The position numbers and the translations under genes were made by a program. Under the pieces are notes generated by a model. It made no database searches. It was not told the DNA's origin and saw nothing but the letters and a program-made list of their open reading frames with translations. Shown here one piece after another: positions 1 to 8,241 of a stretch of DNA of 64,000 nt; the first letter of the stretch is position 1; each line of letters begins with the position of its first letter. The stretch spans positions 1-64,000 of the forward strand of contig JAHREJ010000021.1 of the NCBI GenBank assembly GCA_021733645.1. Reading direction: 5' to 3'. Origin of the DNA: Bacillus subtilis subsp. subtilis (GTDB lineage Bacteria; Pseudomonadota; Gammaproteobacteria; Xanthomonadales; Xanthomonadaceae).

Positions 1-133
1 CTCGGCAGAAGCACTCCCGGTAAACCCGCAGCCGAGCATGGCTCGGCTCTACGCGTCTGGCGGAAGCCAAGGGTGGGGAGCGGCCGCCCGGTGCTGCCGA
101 GCCACGCTCGGCACAAGCACCACCGGTAAACCA
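1..133. repeat. Tandem GTAG-type (SMAG-like) palindromic repeats
   Basis: Two short palindromes lie downstream of mprF. Positions 31-52 read, on the minus strand, GTAGAGCCGAGCCATGCTCG followed by GC, which matches the GTAG-headed SMAG family of Stenotrophomonas. Positions 91-114 hold a second palindrome, GCCGAGCCACGCTCGGC, inside GTGCT...GCAC. Each palindrome is associated with a direct repeat AAGCAC-NN-CCGGTAAACC, at 9-26 and 115-132, so the unit of about 106 bp looks tandemly duplicated. The window starts inside a further partial unit. No gene is seen in this stretch. Confidence 0.7.
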
Positions 134-156
134 GACGCCGTTGCGAAGAACCGCGG

Positions 157-2721
157 TCAGTCCTTCCGACGCGGGTCCAGCGAGATCAGTCGCGTGGCAT
201 CCAGCAGCGCGGCCGGCAGGTGCACGCCGCCGGGCGCGGCCAGGTAGCGCGCGCGCCACTGCGGGGCGAACTTGGATTTGAACCGGCGCAGCCCGCTGAA
301 GCCGTAGAAGCGTTCGCCGTGGCGCGCGACGATGTTGGCAAAGCGGTTCCAACGCCCGGCCAGGCGGTGCTGGGCCAGGCCCGACAGCGGTGCCATGCCC
401 AGCGAGAACCGGTGGAAGCCGTTGGCGCGGCCCCACAGGAACAACTCGATGAACAGGAAGTCCATGGTGCCCTTGGGCGCGTCATCGACATGCCGCATCA
501 GGTCCACCGACAACTCATGCCCGGCCGGTGCCTGCCAGAGGTTGGCAAAGGCCACGATGCGCCCCTCCGCTTCCACCAGCGCAATCGGAAAGCGCACCAG
601 ATAGTCCGGATCGAAGCTGCCCAGCGAGAAGCCTTTTTCGTCGCCGGCCTTGTCATCCAGCCACTGCTGGGAGATCGCAGCCAGCGCCGGCAGCAGGGCC
701 GGTACGTCGTCCGGCGCGGCCACGCGGAAACTCAGCCCGCCCCGTTTGCCGCGGTTCCATGCCTGGCGCAGGTCGGCGCGTTCGCGGCCGTCCAGGCCGA
801 AATCCTGCAGTGGCACCATCGCCTCTTCGCCCAGCTTGACCAGGGTCAGGCCGAGGTCCAGATAGGTCTGCCAATAGGCCTCCCCGACCTGGTAGAACAC
901 CGGGCGCAGCCCGAGGCGATCGGCTTCCTCGCGGAAGCGCCAGATCAGGCCGCGTGCCACCTCCGGTGGGCCCACCGGGTCGCCCATCGCAATCAACGAA
1001 CCACCGTAACGCTGCATCATCACAAAGCCGCGCTGTTCGGCGTCGCGCAGCACGGCCTTGTCGGCGGTCAACACCAGGCAGGCCTGGGTGTCTTCGGCAG
1101 CCAGCAGGATCGGTGCAAGCGCGTCCAGAGTGGGCGTATCGGCCGGCGGCAATGGGCTGCGCGTGCTGTGCAGCAGCCGCGCCAGGCCGAAGATGGTCAA
1201 CGCGATGGCCACCACCAGCAGCGCACGCAGGGCACGCGGCGCATTGCCCTGCAGGGCGAACTGCCACCACAGTTCGTTCTGGTATTCCACATGGCTGTAG
1301 ACGAAGAACAGCAGCCAGATGACCGCCACCAGGACCAGCCCCAGGTTGCGGATCCACGGCCACGACCAGGCTTCATCCAGCAGCGCGCCCTGGCGGTAGA
1401 ACTCGCGACGGGAGGCCCACAGCGCCATCGCCACCAGCAGCGCCGACAGGGCGATGAGCACCTGGCCGCCACGCAGCCAGATCGGCAGCGGCGCGATCAC
1501 GCAGATGACCAGCGCCAGCATCCAGGCGGCGTGGCTGCGCCGTTGCAGGCCCTGGCCGATCAGCAGCAGCGCAACGCCGCCCAGGCTGCCCAGCAGGTGC
1601 GAGGTTTCCAGGATCGGCAGCGAGGCATTGAGCAGGTGCCGCCGCGGCGTGGGCAAGGTGCCATCGATGACCAGCGCCGCGCCCACGCTGAACACCGCCA
1701 GCGCGATGATCTGTGGCAGCCAGGGACGCAGGGCGGTCCAGCCGGCGCGGGTGGCACCGGCGCCCACCCGCAGCGGCTTGCGCATGGCCGGGCCAAGTGC
1801 CAGCAACGTGGCCAGCAGCAACGGCAGCACGTAATAGGTGACGCGGTAGATCAGCGCTGCGGCCAGCACCGCCGCCGGTGCCACCTGCGGCATCAGTTTG
1901 AGCAGGCTCCACTCGAACACCCCCAGGCCCGCCGGCACACTGGACACCAGGCCGGCCAGCACCGCCACCAGGTACAGGCCGACAAAACCGGGCAGGCCGG
2001 TCGGGGTATCCATCGGCAGCAACACGTAGAAGGCCGCGCTGGCCAACACCAGTTCCACCACGCTCAATGCGGTGACGCCCAGCATGGTGCGACGGTCGGG
2101 CAGCCACAGGTGGTGGCCGCGGATGCTGAAACTGCGACCGTCGCGCCCGACCAGCAGCAGGGTGGCGACGTAGCCCAGCAGGCCGACGATGCCCAGCACG
2201 CGCACCGCCTGGATCGACACCGGCAAGGCCAGCGCGGCCGCGCCCGGCTCAAGCACGAACGCCAGGGCCAGCAGCAGCCAGGCACCGAACACAAAGCCCA
2301 GGGTGCTCATCAACACCACCTGGCCGATTTCGCCCAGGCTCAAGCCGGCCCCGCCGTAGCCACGCAGGCGCACCGCGCCACCGGTGAGCGCGGCAAAGCC
2401 CAGCGTCTGGCCCAGCGTGTGGGCGAGGAAGGCGGTGATTCCCACGCGCGCCGGATGCAGGCGCTTGCCGCTGCGCCGCAGGCCGATCGCGTCAAAGCCG
2501 ATCAGGCAGGCGTAACTGGCCAGGCCCAGGATCACGGTCAGCGCGATCTGTCCGGCGCCCAGGTGGCGGAAGGCTTCGCGGATGGCGCGGTAGCCGTGCT
2601 CGTCGAACTCGCTGGCCAGCCCACGCAGGGCCAGGGCCAGGATGGCCAGGCTGAAAATGACGGTGGCAGCGCGGCGCCAGGCAATGCGGGTCGCGGCAGG
2701 AGCAGGGGTTGTTTCGGTCAT
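157..2721 (-). CDS. mprF: Bifunctional lysylphosphatidylglycerol flippase/synthetase MprF
   Basis: This 854-residue protein has an N-terminal half rich in transmembrane helices (roughly residues 20-500), typical of the MprF flippase domain, and a soluble C-terminal DUF2156 domain (roughly 545-835) of the GNAT-like aminoacyl-phosphatidylglycerol synthase fold. Family members transfer an amino acid, usually lysine or alanine, from aminoacyl-tRNA to phosphatidylglycerol in the inner membrane and flip the product. This lowers surface charge and sensitivity to cationic peptides. The start at 2721 (MTETTPAPAA) is chosen because the longer reading frame adds 55 residues with no membrane character. 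The gene stands alone, divergent from the RidA-like gene. The amino acid used cannot be read from the sequence. Confidence 0.9.
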   Translation of the reverse strand: MTETTPAPAATRIAWRRAATVIFSLAILALALRGLASEFDEHGYRAIREAFRHLGAGQIALTVILGLASYACLIGFDAIGLRRSGKRLHPARVGITAFLAHTLGQTLGFAALTGGAVRLRGYGGAGLSLGEIGQVVLMSTLGFVFGAWLLLALAFVLEPGAAALALPVSIQAVRVLGIVGLLGYVATLLLVGRDGRSFSIRGHHLWLPDRRTMLGVTALSVVELVLASAAFYVLLPMDTPTGLPGFVGLYLVAVLAGLVSSVPAGLGVFEWSLLKLMPQVAPAAVLAAALIYRVTYYVLPLLLATLLALGPAMRKPLRVGAGATRAGWTALRPWLPQIIALAVFSVGAALVIDGTLPTPRRHLLNASLPILETSHLLGSLGGVALLLIGQGLQRRSHAAWMLALVICVIAPLPIWLRGGQVLIALSALLVAMALWASRREFYRQGALLDEAWSWPWIRNLGLVLVAVIWLLFFVYSHVEYQNELWWQFALQGNAPRALRALLVVAIALTIFGLARLLHSTRSPLPPADTPTLDALAPILLAAEDTQACLVLTADKAVLRDAEQRGFVMMQRYGGSLIAMGDPVGPPEVARGLIWRFREEADRLGLRPVFYQVGEAYWQTYLDLGLTLVKLGEEAMVPLQDFGLDGRERADLRQAWNRGKRGGLSFRVAAPDDVPALLPALAAISQQWLDDKAGDEKGFSLGSFDPDYLVRFPIALVEAEGRIVAFANLWQAPAGHELSVDLMRHVDDAPKGTMDFLFIELFLWGRANGFHRFSLGMAPLSGLAQHRLAGRWNRFANIVARHGERFYGFSGLRRFKSKFAPQWRARYLAAPGGVHLPAALLDATRLISLDPRRKD

Positions 2722-2915
2722 CGGTACAGCGTGCTCCGGGGCAGGCGATGAGGGAGTCAAGGCCGGCAGTGCGGCCTTGCGCGCGCATCGTGCGCCTGAT
2801 GCGCGCGCTTGCCAAGGGTTGGCGCTATGCGTGCGGTGGCCGCATTGGTCGGCGGCAAGGACAGGCTCACGCAGGATCGGTGACAATGCCTCATCACCCC
2901 AGAGGAGCCATCGCC

Positions 2916-3263
2916 ATGTTGGAACGTTTCGACGTCGGTCCGCGCATGTCCGAGATGACCGTGCACAACAAGGTCGCCTATCTGTCCGGGCAGATCCCCG
3001 AAGACACCTCCCAGGACATCACCGGGCAGACCCGGCAGGTGCTTGAAGAGATCGACAAGCTGCTGGCGCTGGTGGCCAGCGACAAGCAGCACGTCCTGCG
3101 CGCGGAGGTGTTCCTGGCCGACATCAATGATTTCGCCGGGATGAATGCTGCGTGGGACGAATGGGTCGTGGTGGGTATGACGCCAGCCCGTGCGACGGTG
3201 GAGGCCAAGCTGGCCGACCCGAGCTGGAAGGTGGAAATCGTGGTGACCGCCGCGCTGCCGTAA
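2916..3263 (+). CDS. RidA/YjgF-YER057c family protein
   Basis: A 115-residue protein of the RidA (YjgF/YER057c/UK114) superfamily. Enzymes of the archetypal RidA subfamily hydrolyse reactive enamine/imine intermediates made by PLP enzymes; other subfamilies have unknown roles. Recognisable features are the N-terminal VHNKVAYLSGQIP stretch, the central Q-T-x-Q-x-L-x-x-I helix and the terminal R-A-T-V-E-A-K-L segment. The usual archetypal Arg in the C-terminal C-V-E-x-x-x-L region is not clearly conserved, so the subfamily is uncertain. An AGAGGAG ribosome binding site at about 2901 precedes the ATG at 2916. It lies between mprF (divergent) and a pair of SMAG-like repeats. Confidence 0.85.
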   Translation: MLERFDVGPRMSEMTVHNKVAYLSGQIPEDTSQDITGQTRQVLEEIDKLLALVASDKQHVLRAEVFLADINDFAGMNAAWDEWVVVGMTPARATVEAKLADPSWKVEIVVTAALP

Positions 3264-3287
3264 CCGGTAGCACGCGGTGTAACGGCA

Positions 3288-3362
3288 GCCGAGCATGGCT
3301 CGGCTCTACCGGACCTGGACCCGGACCCGGGCAGGGGTAGCGCCAAGCCATGCTTGGCTGCG
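3288..3362. repeat. Inverted pair of GTAG (SMAG-like) palindromes
   Basis: Unit one, 3288-3309, reads GTAG-AGCCGAGCCATGC-TCGGC on the minus strand and is identical to the unit at 31-52. Unit two, 3337-3362, reads GTAGCGCCAAGCCATGCTTG followed by GCTGCG on the plus strand. The two GTAG heads face each other across about 27 bp. The pair sits between the converging ends of the RidA-like gene and the RnfB-like gene, where it could also serve as a transcript end. Confidence 0.75.
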
Positions 3363-3367
3363 CGCGA

Positions 3368-3787
3368 TCAGGGAACGGCGACCAGGTCGATGCAATCCAC
3401 AGGACAGGGCGGAATGCACAGCTCGCAGCCGGTGCACAGATCGGCGATGACCGTGTGCATGTACTTGGCACCGCCGACGATGGCATCCACCGGGCAGGCC
3501 TGGATGCATTTGGTACAGCCGATGCAGTCCGCTTCGATGATCAGTGCGACCTGCTCGGCCTTGTGTTCGCCGCGGCTGCGCTGGAACGGCAACGCCGGCA
3601 CGCCGAGCACGTGCGCCAGGGCCCGCGCGCCTTCGTCGCCGCCGGGTGGGCAGTGGTCCACGCCGGCCTCGCCGCGGGCCAAGGCCTGCGCATAGGGGCG
3701 GCAGCCCTCGAAGCCGCATTGGCCGCATTGGGTCTGCGGCAACAGGCGGTCCAGGCGTTCGGTCAGGGCGGAAAAGGTGTCTGGCAT
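3368..3787 (-). CDS. Soluble RnfB-like iron-sulfur protein
   Basis: A 139-residue protein carrying the RnfB-type four-cysteine cluster motif ([11 protein letters not shown]...CPPGG, residues about 19-44) followed by a two-cluster ferredoxin domain ([14 protein letters not shown] and [14 protein letters not shown]). RnfB/RsxB normally sits in the membrane-bound Rnf/Rsx electron-transport complex and has an N-terminal transmembrane helix. This protein lacks that helix, and no other rnf genes are nearby. It is probably a cytoplasmic electron carrier of the RnfB family. The start at 3787 gives [18 protein letters not shown], matching the usual start of the cluster domain. It lies 25 bp after the HAD gene and downstream of metG, likely one transcript. 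Confidence 0.8.
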   Translation of the reverse strand: MPDTFSALTERLDRLLPQTQCGQCGFEGCRPYAQALARGEAGVDHCPPGGDEGARALAHVLGVPALPFQRSRGEHKAEQVALIIEADCIGCTKCIQACPVDAIVGGAKYMHTVIADLCTGCELCIPPCPVDCIDLVAVP

Positions 3788-3812
3788 GCGTGGCGGTGGC
3801 TGCGCGGGGGCG

Positions 3813-4403
3813 TCATGTGAGGGGTTTGCCGCGATACCAGCGATCGTGGGCGAGGGCCAGCATCGGGCGGTCTTCGCCGCTGTCGCCATAGGCGTGGATG
3901 CGCTGGAAGCATGACAGGTCGTAGCGCTGGCGGATGTGTTCGACCTTGCGTGGCGCGCAATCGCCGCCGGCGTAGCGGCCGGTCAAACGGCCGTCGTGGC
4001 TTTCCAGCCGGTTGCAGATCAGGGCCAGCCCCAGTGATTCGCACCAGGGCCGCAGGTACAGGTCCAGCGAGCCGGACACGATCACCACGGTATGCCGTTG
4101 CTGCAGGTGCCAGCGGATCTGTTCAAGCATCTGCGGGCGCACCACCTCGGGCAGCACATCGCGCGCGTAGCCGGCGGCCTGGGTGGCGATGTCGTCGGCA
4201 TGGCGGTTGCTGAAGGTCAACCGGGTGACGCGGGCGCGGATGCGTTCGGCCGAGATCAGCTTGAGGCGGTAGGCCAGCAGCCACGGGCCCACCTTCCACC
4301 AGGCTTGTGCCAGTTGCTCGGGGGTGGCCACGCGGCGCAGGAAGCGGCCATAGGTATCGCAGGTGGTGACCGTGTGGTCGAAGTCGAACAGGGCCAGTTC
4401 CAA
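3813..4403 (-). CDS. HAD-IB family phosphatase (SerB-like)
   Basis: A 196-residue haloacid dehalogenase-superfamily hydrolase of subfamily IB. The nucleophile motif [12 protein letters not shown] is at residues 6-17, motif II (VIVSGS) follows at about 107-112, and a late [10 protein letters not shown] loop provides the metal-binding aspartates. HAD-IB enzymes dephosphorylate phosphoserine or related small phosphomonoesters; the four-helix cap between motifs I and II is present. Length and sequence resemble the PSPase-like hydrolases found near metG in related species. The actual substrate is unknown. It lies 63 bp downstream of metG and 25 bp upstream of the RnfB-like gene. Confidence 0.85.
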   Translation of the reverse strand: MELALFDFDHTVTTCDTYGRFLRRVATPEQLAQAWWKVGPWLLAYRLKLISAERIRARVTRLTFSNRHADDIATQAAGYARDVLPEVVRPQMLEQIRWHLQQRHTVVIVSGSLDLYLRPWCESLGLALICNRLESHDGRLTGRYAGGDCAPRKVEHIRQRYDLSCFQRIHAYGDSGEDRPMLALAHDRWYRGKPLT

Positions 4404-4466
4404 ACCGCACCTCCTTCCGTGCAGGCCAGCAGGGTGGGGCGGCGCAGGGCCGCCCCGACGTTGCGA

Positions 4467-6545
4467 TCAGCGCACCGGCATACCGGGCTGGGCGCTGCTG
4501 TCGGCATCGAGCAGGGCCAGGTCGCCGCCGTCGAAACCGGCCGACAGGATCATGCCTTCGCTCAGGCCGAAACGCATCTTGCGCGGGGCCAGGTTGGCGA
4601 TGAAGACCACGTTGCGGCCCACCAGCTTTTCCGGTTCGCCGTAGCTGGCGCGGATGCCGGAGAAGATCTGGCGCTTGCCGAGATCGCCGGCATCCAGTTC
4701 AAAACGCAGCAGCTTGTCCGAGCCTTCGACAAACTGGCAGGCCAGCACCTTGCCGATCCGCAGGTCGAGCTTGGCGAAGTCGTCGATGCCGATGGTGGCC
4801 GGGCCGTCGGTGGCCGCCGCGGCGGCCACCGGTGCAGCTGAAGGTACGGCGGCGGGCTTGGCCGGCTTGGCCGGGGCGGCCGGGACGGCAGCGGCAAGGG
4901 TGTCTTTGGAGGCGTCGGTCATGGCGTCGATCATTTTCGGGTCGATTCGGGTAAACAGCGGTGCATACACGGCGATGGTGTGCGCGGTGAGTGGGCGGGC
5001 GATGTCGGTCCAGTCCTGCACCGGGGCGGCGAGGAAGGTTTCAGCCTGCACCGCGGTGGCCGGCAGGATCGGCTTGAGCGCGGTGACCAGCACCCGGAAC
5101 AGGTTCAGGCCCTGGGTGCACACGGCTTGCAGTTTGGCGTCGGCGCCTTCCTGCTTGGCGATCACCCACGGCTTCTGGTCGTCGATATAGCGGTTGGCTT
5201 CGTCGGCCAGGGTCATGGTGAGGCGCACGGCCGCGGCCGCATCGTTGCGCTCGTAGGCCTCGCGGATGGGCGCGAGGGCGGCGACGAAGCGGTCGTACTG
5301 GGCGGCATCGGGCAGGGCGTCGGCCAGGCGGCCGTCGAAACGCTTGCTGATGAAGCCGGCGCAGCGGCTGGCCAGGTTGACGAACTTGCCGACCAGGTCG
5401 GCGTTGACGCGCGCGATGAAGTCGCCCAGGTTCAGGTCGAGGTCTTCCACGCCGCCGCCGGACTTGGCGGCGAAGTAGTAGCGCAGGGCTTCGGCTTCCA
5501 GGCCAACATCGAGGTAGGTGCGGGCCATGACGAAGGTGCCACGCGACTTGGACATCTTGGCGCCGTCGACCATCAGGTAGCCGTTGACGTGCAGGCGGGT
5601 GGGCGCGCGGTGGCCGGTGCCATGCAGGACGGCGGGCCAGAACAGGCCGTGGAAGTTGACGATGTCCTTGCCGATGAAGTGGTGCAGTTCGGTGCTGGAA
5701 CCGGCGCGCAGGTGGGCGTCGAAATCTTCGCCGGTCCTGGCGCACAGGGTCTTGAAGCTGGACAGGTAGCCGATCGGGGCATCCAGCCAGACGTAGAAGT
5801 ACTTGCCCGGCTGGTTGGGGATTTCAAAGCCGAAGTAGGGGGCGTCGCGGGAGATGTCCCAGGCGCGCAGGCCGCCTTCTGCATTGAGCCATTCGCCGAG
5901 CTTGGCCTTGACCCCGGGCAGGGCGACATCGCCGGCCAGCCATTCGCGCAGGAAGGCGTCGAAGTGGCCGACCTCGAAGAAGAAGTGCTCGGAGTCGCGC
6001 ATTTCCGGGGTAGCCCCGGAGATGACCGAGCGCGGGTCCTTCAGTTCGGTGGGGGCGTAGGTGGCGCCGCACACTTCGCAGTTGTCGCCGTACTGGTCCG
6101 GGCTGCTGCACACCGGGCAGATGCCCTTGATGTAGCGGTCGGGCAGGAACATGCCCTTGGCCGGGTCGTAGAACTGGGCCACGGAGCGGCGCGCGATATG
6201 GCCTTCGGCCTCGAGCTTGAGGTAGAAGGCTTCGGTGAGCGCTTTGTTGGCGGCCGAATTGGTGGAGTCGTAGTGGTCGAAGTCAACGCCGAAGGCGGCG
6301 AAATCGCGTTCGTGGCTGGCCTGGATGTTGGCGATGAAGGCTTCCGCGGTGACGCCGGCCTTTTCGGCGGCGAGCATGATCGGAGTGCCGTGGGTGTCAT
6401 CGGCGCAGACGAACCAGGTCTTGCCGCCGCTCATTCGCCGCGCGCGCACCCAGATATCAGCCTGGATGTAGCCGACCAGGTGGCCCAGGTGGAGCGGGCC
6501 GTTGGCGTAGGGCAGGGCGGTGGTGACAAGAGCGGTGCGGGTCAT
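4467..6545 (-). CDS. metG: Methionine--tRNA ligase
   Basis: A 692-residue class I aminoacyl-tRNA synthetase that charges tRNA-Met. The HLGH signature is at residues 19-22, KMSKS at 330-334, and a zinc-binding knuckle with cysteines at 143, 146, 156 and 159 marks the MetG1 type. After an Ala/Pro-rich linker (about 555-585), a C-terminal EMAPII/Trbp111-like tRNA-binding domain (about 590-692) provides dimerisation and tRNA binding, as in E. coli MetG. The start (MTRTALVTTALPYANG) fits the family. It is the first gene of the metG-HAD-rnfB-like run. Upstream lies a long gene-free region with a structured repeat. Confidence 0.97.
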   Translation of the reverse strand: MTRTALVTTALPYANGPLHLGHLVGYIQADIWVRARRMSGGKTWFVCADDTHGTPIMLAAEKAGVTAEAFIANIQASHERDFAAFGVDFDHYDSTNSAANKALTEAFYLKLEAEGHIARRSVAQFYDPAKGMFLPDRYIKGICPVCSSPDQYGDNCEVCGATYAPTELKDPRSVISGATPEMRDSEHFFFEVGHFDAFLREWLAGDVALPGVKAKLGEWLNAEGGLRAWDISRDAPYFGFEIPNQPGKYFYVWLDAPIGYLSSFKTLCARTGEDFDAHLRAGSSTELHHFIGKDIVNFHGLFWPAVLHGTGHRAPTRLHVNGYLMVDGAKMSKSRGTFVMARTYLDVGLEAEALRYYFAAKSGGGVEDLDLNLGDFIARVNADLVGKFVNLASRCAGFISKRFDGRLADALPDAAQYDRFVAALAPIREAYERNDAAAAVRLTMTLADEANRYIDDQKPWVIAKQEGADAKLQAVCTQGLNLFRVLVTALKPILPATAVQAETFLAAPVQDWTDIARPLTAHTIAVYAPLFTRIDPKMIDAMTDASKDTLAAAVPAAPAKPAKPAAVPSAAPVAAAAATDGPATIGIDDFAKLDLRIGKVLACQFVEGSDKLLRFELDAGDLGKRQIFSGIRASYGEPEKLVGRNVVFIANLAPRKMRFGLSEGMILSAGFDGGDLALLDADSSAQPGMPVR

Positions 6546-6640
6546 GGTCTGCGTTGTTGCCTTGGGGACTGGGGATTATCGCATGGTGAGGGTGGGGGCC
6601 TGCGGCGGGCTGTTTTTTCGAAGCTTTGAGCCGGAGCCAA

Positions 6641-6664
6641 AGCCACAGCCACAGCCACAGCCTG
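6641..6664. repeat. Short AGCCAC hexamer tract
   Basis: Three perfect AGCCAC units followed by a degenerate fourth, embedded in a longer GAGCC/AGCC-rich stretch (6628-6668) about 100 bp upstream of metG. It is a simple-sequence tract in an otherwise gene-free region. A similar GGAGCCGGAGCGAGAGC stretch is at about 6948-6967. No function is evident. Confidence 0.5.
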
Positions 6665-6682
6665 TGCCGGTCTGCTGGGGGT

Positions 6683-6868
6683 GGGCTGGGGTCGGTGAGG
6701 CCGCGGGGCACGCTGCAAGTCCCGCTCCGCGGCCCGGCCCAGCCGCTGGCGGCTGTGCGTTCGAGCGCATGCGAGGCAGTGCCTCGCAAGCAATGCGCTC
6801 TCACCCATGTAAGCTCCGCCACCGCATCCATGCGGTGGAGGGCCCCGCAACCTCACCCACCCCAGCCC
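6683..6868. repeat. Foldable intergenic element, copy 1
   Basis: An element of 186 bp bounded by near-perfect inverted ends (GGGCTGGGGTCGGTGAGG at 6683-6700; its complement with one mismatch at 6851-6868). Inside are nested hairpins: CAGCCGCTGGCGGCTG, a GCGAGGCA...TGCCTCGC type stem and CCACCGCATCCATGCGGTGG. The interior is homologous, in reverse orientation, to the element at 7075-7259. Where the two differ in a stem, the partner base often changes as well, for example CCACCGCAT/ATGCGGTGG against ACACGGCAT/ATGCCGTGT. It lies upstream of metG. No protein gene is supported here. Confidence 0.7.
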
Positions 6869-7004
6869 GTCCAGAGATGGCTGGTGGGCACGGGAAAGGC
6901 GGGTGAGGCAGGAGCCGAATCGAACCGACTGTAACCAGCTTCTGCGTGCCGGAGCCGGAGCGAGAGCAATTTGGTTCGGGGTGTGGGTGGGAGTTGAAAT
7001 GCAA

Positions 7005-7035
7005 AAGGCCGAAGCGGCGCAGCCGCTTCGGCCTT
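7005..7035. terminator. 14-bp perfect hairpin, probable bidirectional terminator
   Basis: AAGGCCGAAGCGGC (7005-7018) pairs with its exact complement at 7022-7035 around a 3-nt loop. The minus-strand reading is followed by TTTTGCATTT and the plus-strand reading by a CTTCTTCTTCTC tract. It lies downstream of the DUF2147 gene (minus strand), beyond the second structured repeat, and would end that transcript. Confidence 0.6.
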
Positions 7036-7074
7036 CTTCTTCTCTCCCGCCCGGCGATGCACATGCCTGGCGGG

Positions 7075-7259
7075 CGAGGCGGGTTAACCCCCACCGGGAC
7101 CGTTACACGGCATGGATGCCGTGTACGAGCCCACATGGGTGAGAGCGCATTGCTTGCGAGGCATCGCCTCGCATGCACTCGAACGCACAGCCGCCGGCGG
7201 CTGGGCCGGACCGCGGAGCGGGGTTCACGGCGTGTCCCGGTGGGGGTTAACCCGCCTCG
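7075..7259. repeat. Foldable intergenic element, copy 2, with 26-bp perfect terminal inverted repeats
   Basis: An element of 185 bp whose ends, 7075-7100 and 7234-7259, are perfect 26-nt inverted repeats containing GGGTTAACCCCCACCGGGAC. The interior is the reverse-orientation counterpart of 6683-6868, with the same order of small hairpins: ACACGGCATGGATGCCGTGT, GCGAGGCATCGCCTCGC and CAGCCGCCGGCGGCTG. No flanking target duplication was found by eye. It sits immediately downstream of the DUF2147 gene, so it would be part of that gene's 3' transcript. Confidence 0.7.
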
Positions 7260-7301
7260 ACCACACCGGAGTAATGACTAGCTAAAAGCAGCGCCAAAAA
7301 A

Positions 7302-7745
7302 TCACTCACGGACCCATGTCTGCGAGCGGCAGATGAAGGCGATGCAGCCGGAGACGTCCAGCTTGGCGCCGCCGGTCTGCAGCTTGGCCTTGGACTTGTA
7401 GGTCTTGCCGTTGGCCGGGTCCAGGATGGTGCCGCCCGACCAGGCGTTGGCGCCGTCGGCCTTCAGGTTCCACAGGATCGTCATGCCCTTGACCGGCTTG
7501 TTCTTGTTGGCGCCCTCGCAGCCGTCGCAGACCGGGTTGGGGCCCTTGTCCGAATGCAGGATGTCCACGACCTTGCCGGTCAGGGTGCCGTTGGTGGCCT
7601 GGGTGATCTCCACGATCGACTTCACCTTGCCGGTCTTGTCGTCGATGGTCTTCCAGCGGCCAACCGCACCGTCGGAGGCGCTGGCCGAGATCGCGGCCAA
7701 CATCAGCGGCAGCGCCAGCAACAGGGTCTTGAAAGTCTTGCGCAT
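7302..7745 (-). CDS. DUF2147 family exported protein
   Basis: A 147-residue secreted protein. Residues 1-23 form a Sec signal peptide (MRKTFKTLLLALPLMLAAIS, cleavage after ASA). The mature part begins with GAVGRWKTIDDKTGKVKSIVEI and continues with GKVVDIL, CDGCEG, NKPVKGMTILWNLK and DPANGKTYKSKAKL, the pattern of DUF2147 (a lipocalin-like single-domain family of unknown function). Four cysteines (two in CDGC, two near the C-terminus in GCIAFICRS) suggest disulfides. The start at 7745 is supported by GGGAGGGGAAC just upstream. It stands alone, 88 bp after the VOC gene. The biochemical role is unknown. Confidence 0.85.
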   Translation of the reverse strand: MRKTFKTLLLALPLMLAAISASASDGAVGRWKTIDDKTGKVKSIVEITQATNGTLTGKVVDILHSDKGPNPVCDGCEGANKNKPVKGMTILWNLKADGANAWSGGTILDPANGKTYKSKAKLQTGGAKLDVSGCIAFICRSQTWVRE

Positions 7746-7833
7746 GTTCCCCTCCCAGGGATGTCGTTGAATGCCGGCGCAGCGCCGGTACCGCCCGACT
7801 GTATACCCATTCGCCGGGGTATGGGCAACGGGG

Positions 7834-8241
7834 TCAGGCGATTTCGTAGAGCTCCAGCGGCAGGCCGTCCGGATCGGCGAAGAAGGTGAAGCGACGCCCG
7901 GTGTAGGGATCGGTGCGGATCGGCTCACATGCGACCTGGGCAGCCGCCAGGCGCGCGATCATCGGCTCCAGCGCCGCCACCCGGAATGCGAGGTGGCGCA
8001 GGCCCTGGGCCTCGGGGCGGCTGGGCCGCGGCGGCGCGCCGGGGAAGGAGAACAACTCCAACTGGCTGCCGTCGGGAAGGGCCAAGTCGAGCTTCCAGGA
8101 ATCGCGCGCGGCCCGGTAGCTCTCATCCAGCACGCGAAGCCCCAGCACCTCGGTATAGAAGGCCTTGGAACGGGCGTAGTCGGAGCCGATCAGCGCTACG
8201 TGGTGAACGCCGAGCAGCGAGGTGGGGTGGGGGGCGGTCAT
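7834..8241 (-). CDS. VOC family (glyoxalase/bleomycin-resistance fold) protein
   Basis: A 135-residue vicinal-oxygen-chelate protein. The opening GVHHVALIGSDYARSKAFYTEVLG and the closing FTFFADPDGLPLELYE are diagnostic of the fold, with the likely metal ligands His13 or His14, Glu59-type residue in QLELF, His81-type residue in LRHLAF, and the Glu in LELYE. It most resembles the YaeR/SMU1112c-like subgroup, whose substrates are unknown. The start overlaps the stop of the upstream serine hydrolase gene by 4 bp (ATGA), so the two are translationally coupled. Confidence 0.85.
   Translation of the reverse strand: MTAPHPTSLLGVHHVALIGSDYARSKAFYTEVLGLRVLDESYRAARDSWKLDLALPDGSQLELFSFPGAPPRPSRPEAQGLRHLAFRVAALEPMIARLAAAQVACEPIRTDPYTGRRFTFFADPDGLPLELYEIA

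Noticed and set aside
220-2751. Long plus-strand open frame opposite mprF
   Set aside because: Gln/Arg/His-rich composition typical of antisense frames in high-GC DNA; mprF on the minus strand has clear domains and membrane helices.
7075-7259. Mobile miniature transposon
   Set aside because: The ends are perfect inverted repeats but no target duplication was seen and the outer arms differ between copies, which is unlike transposase-recognised ends.
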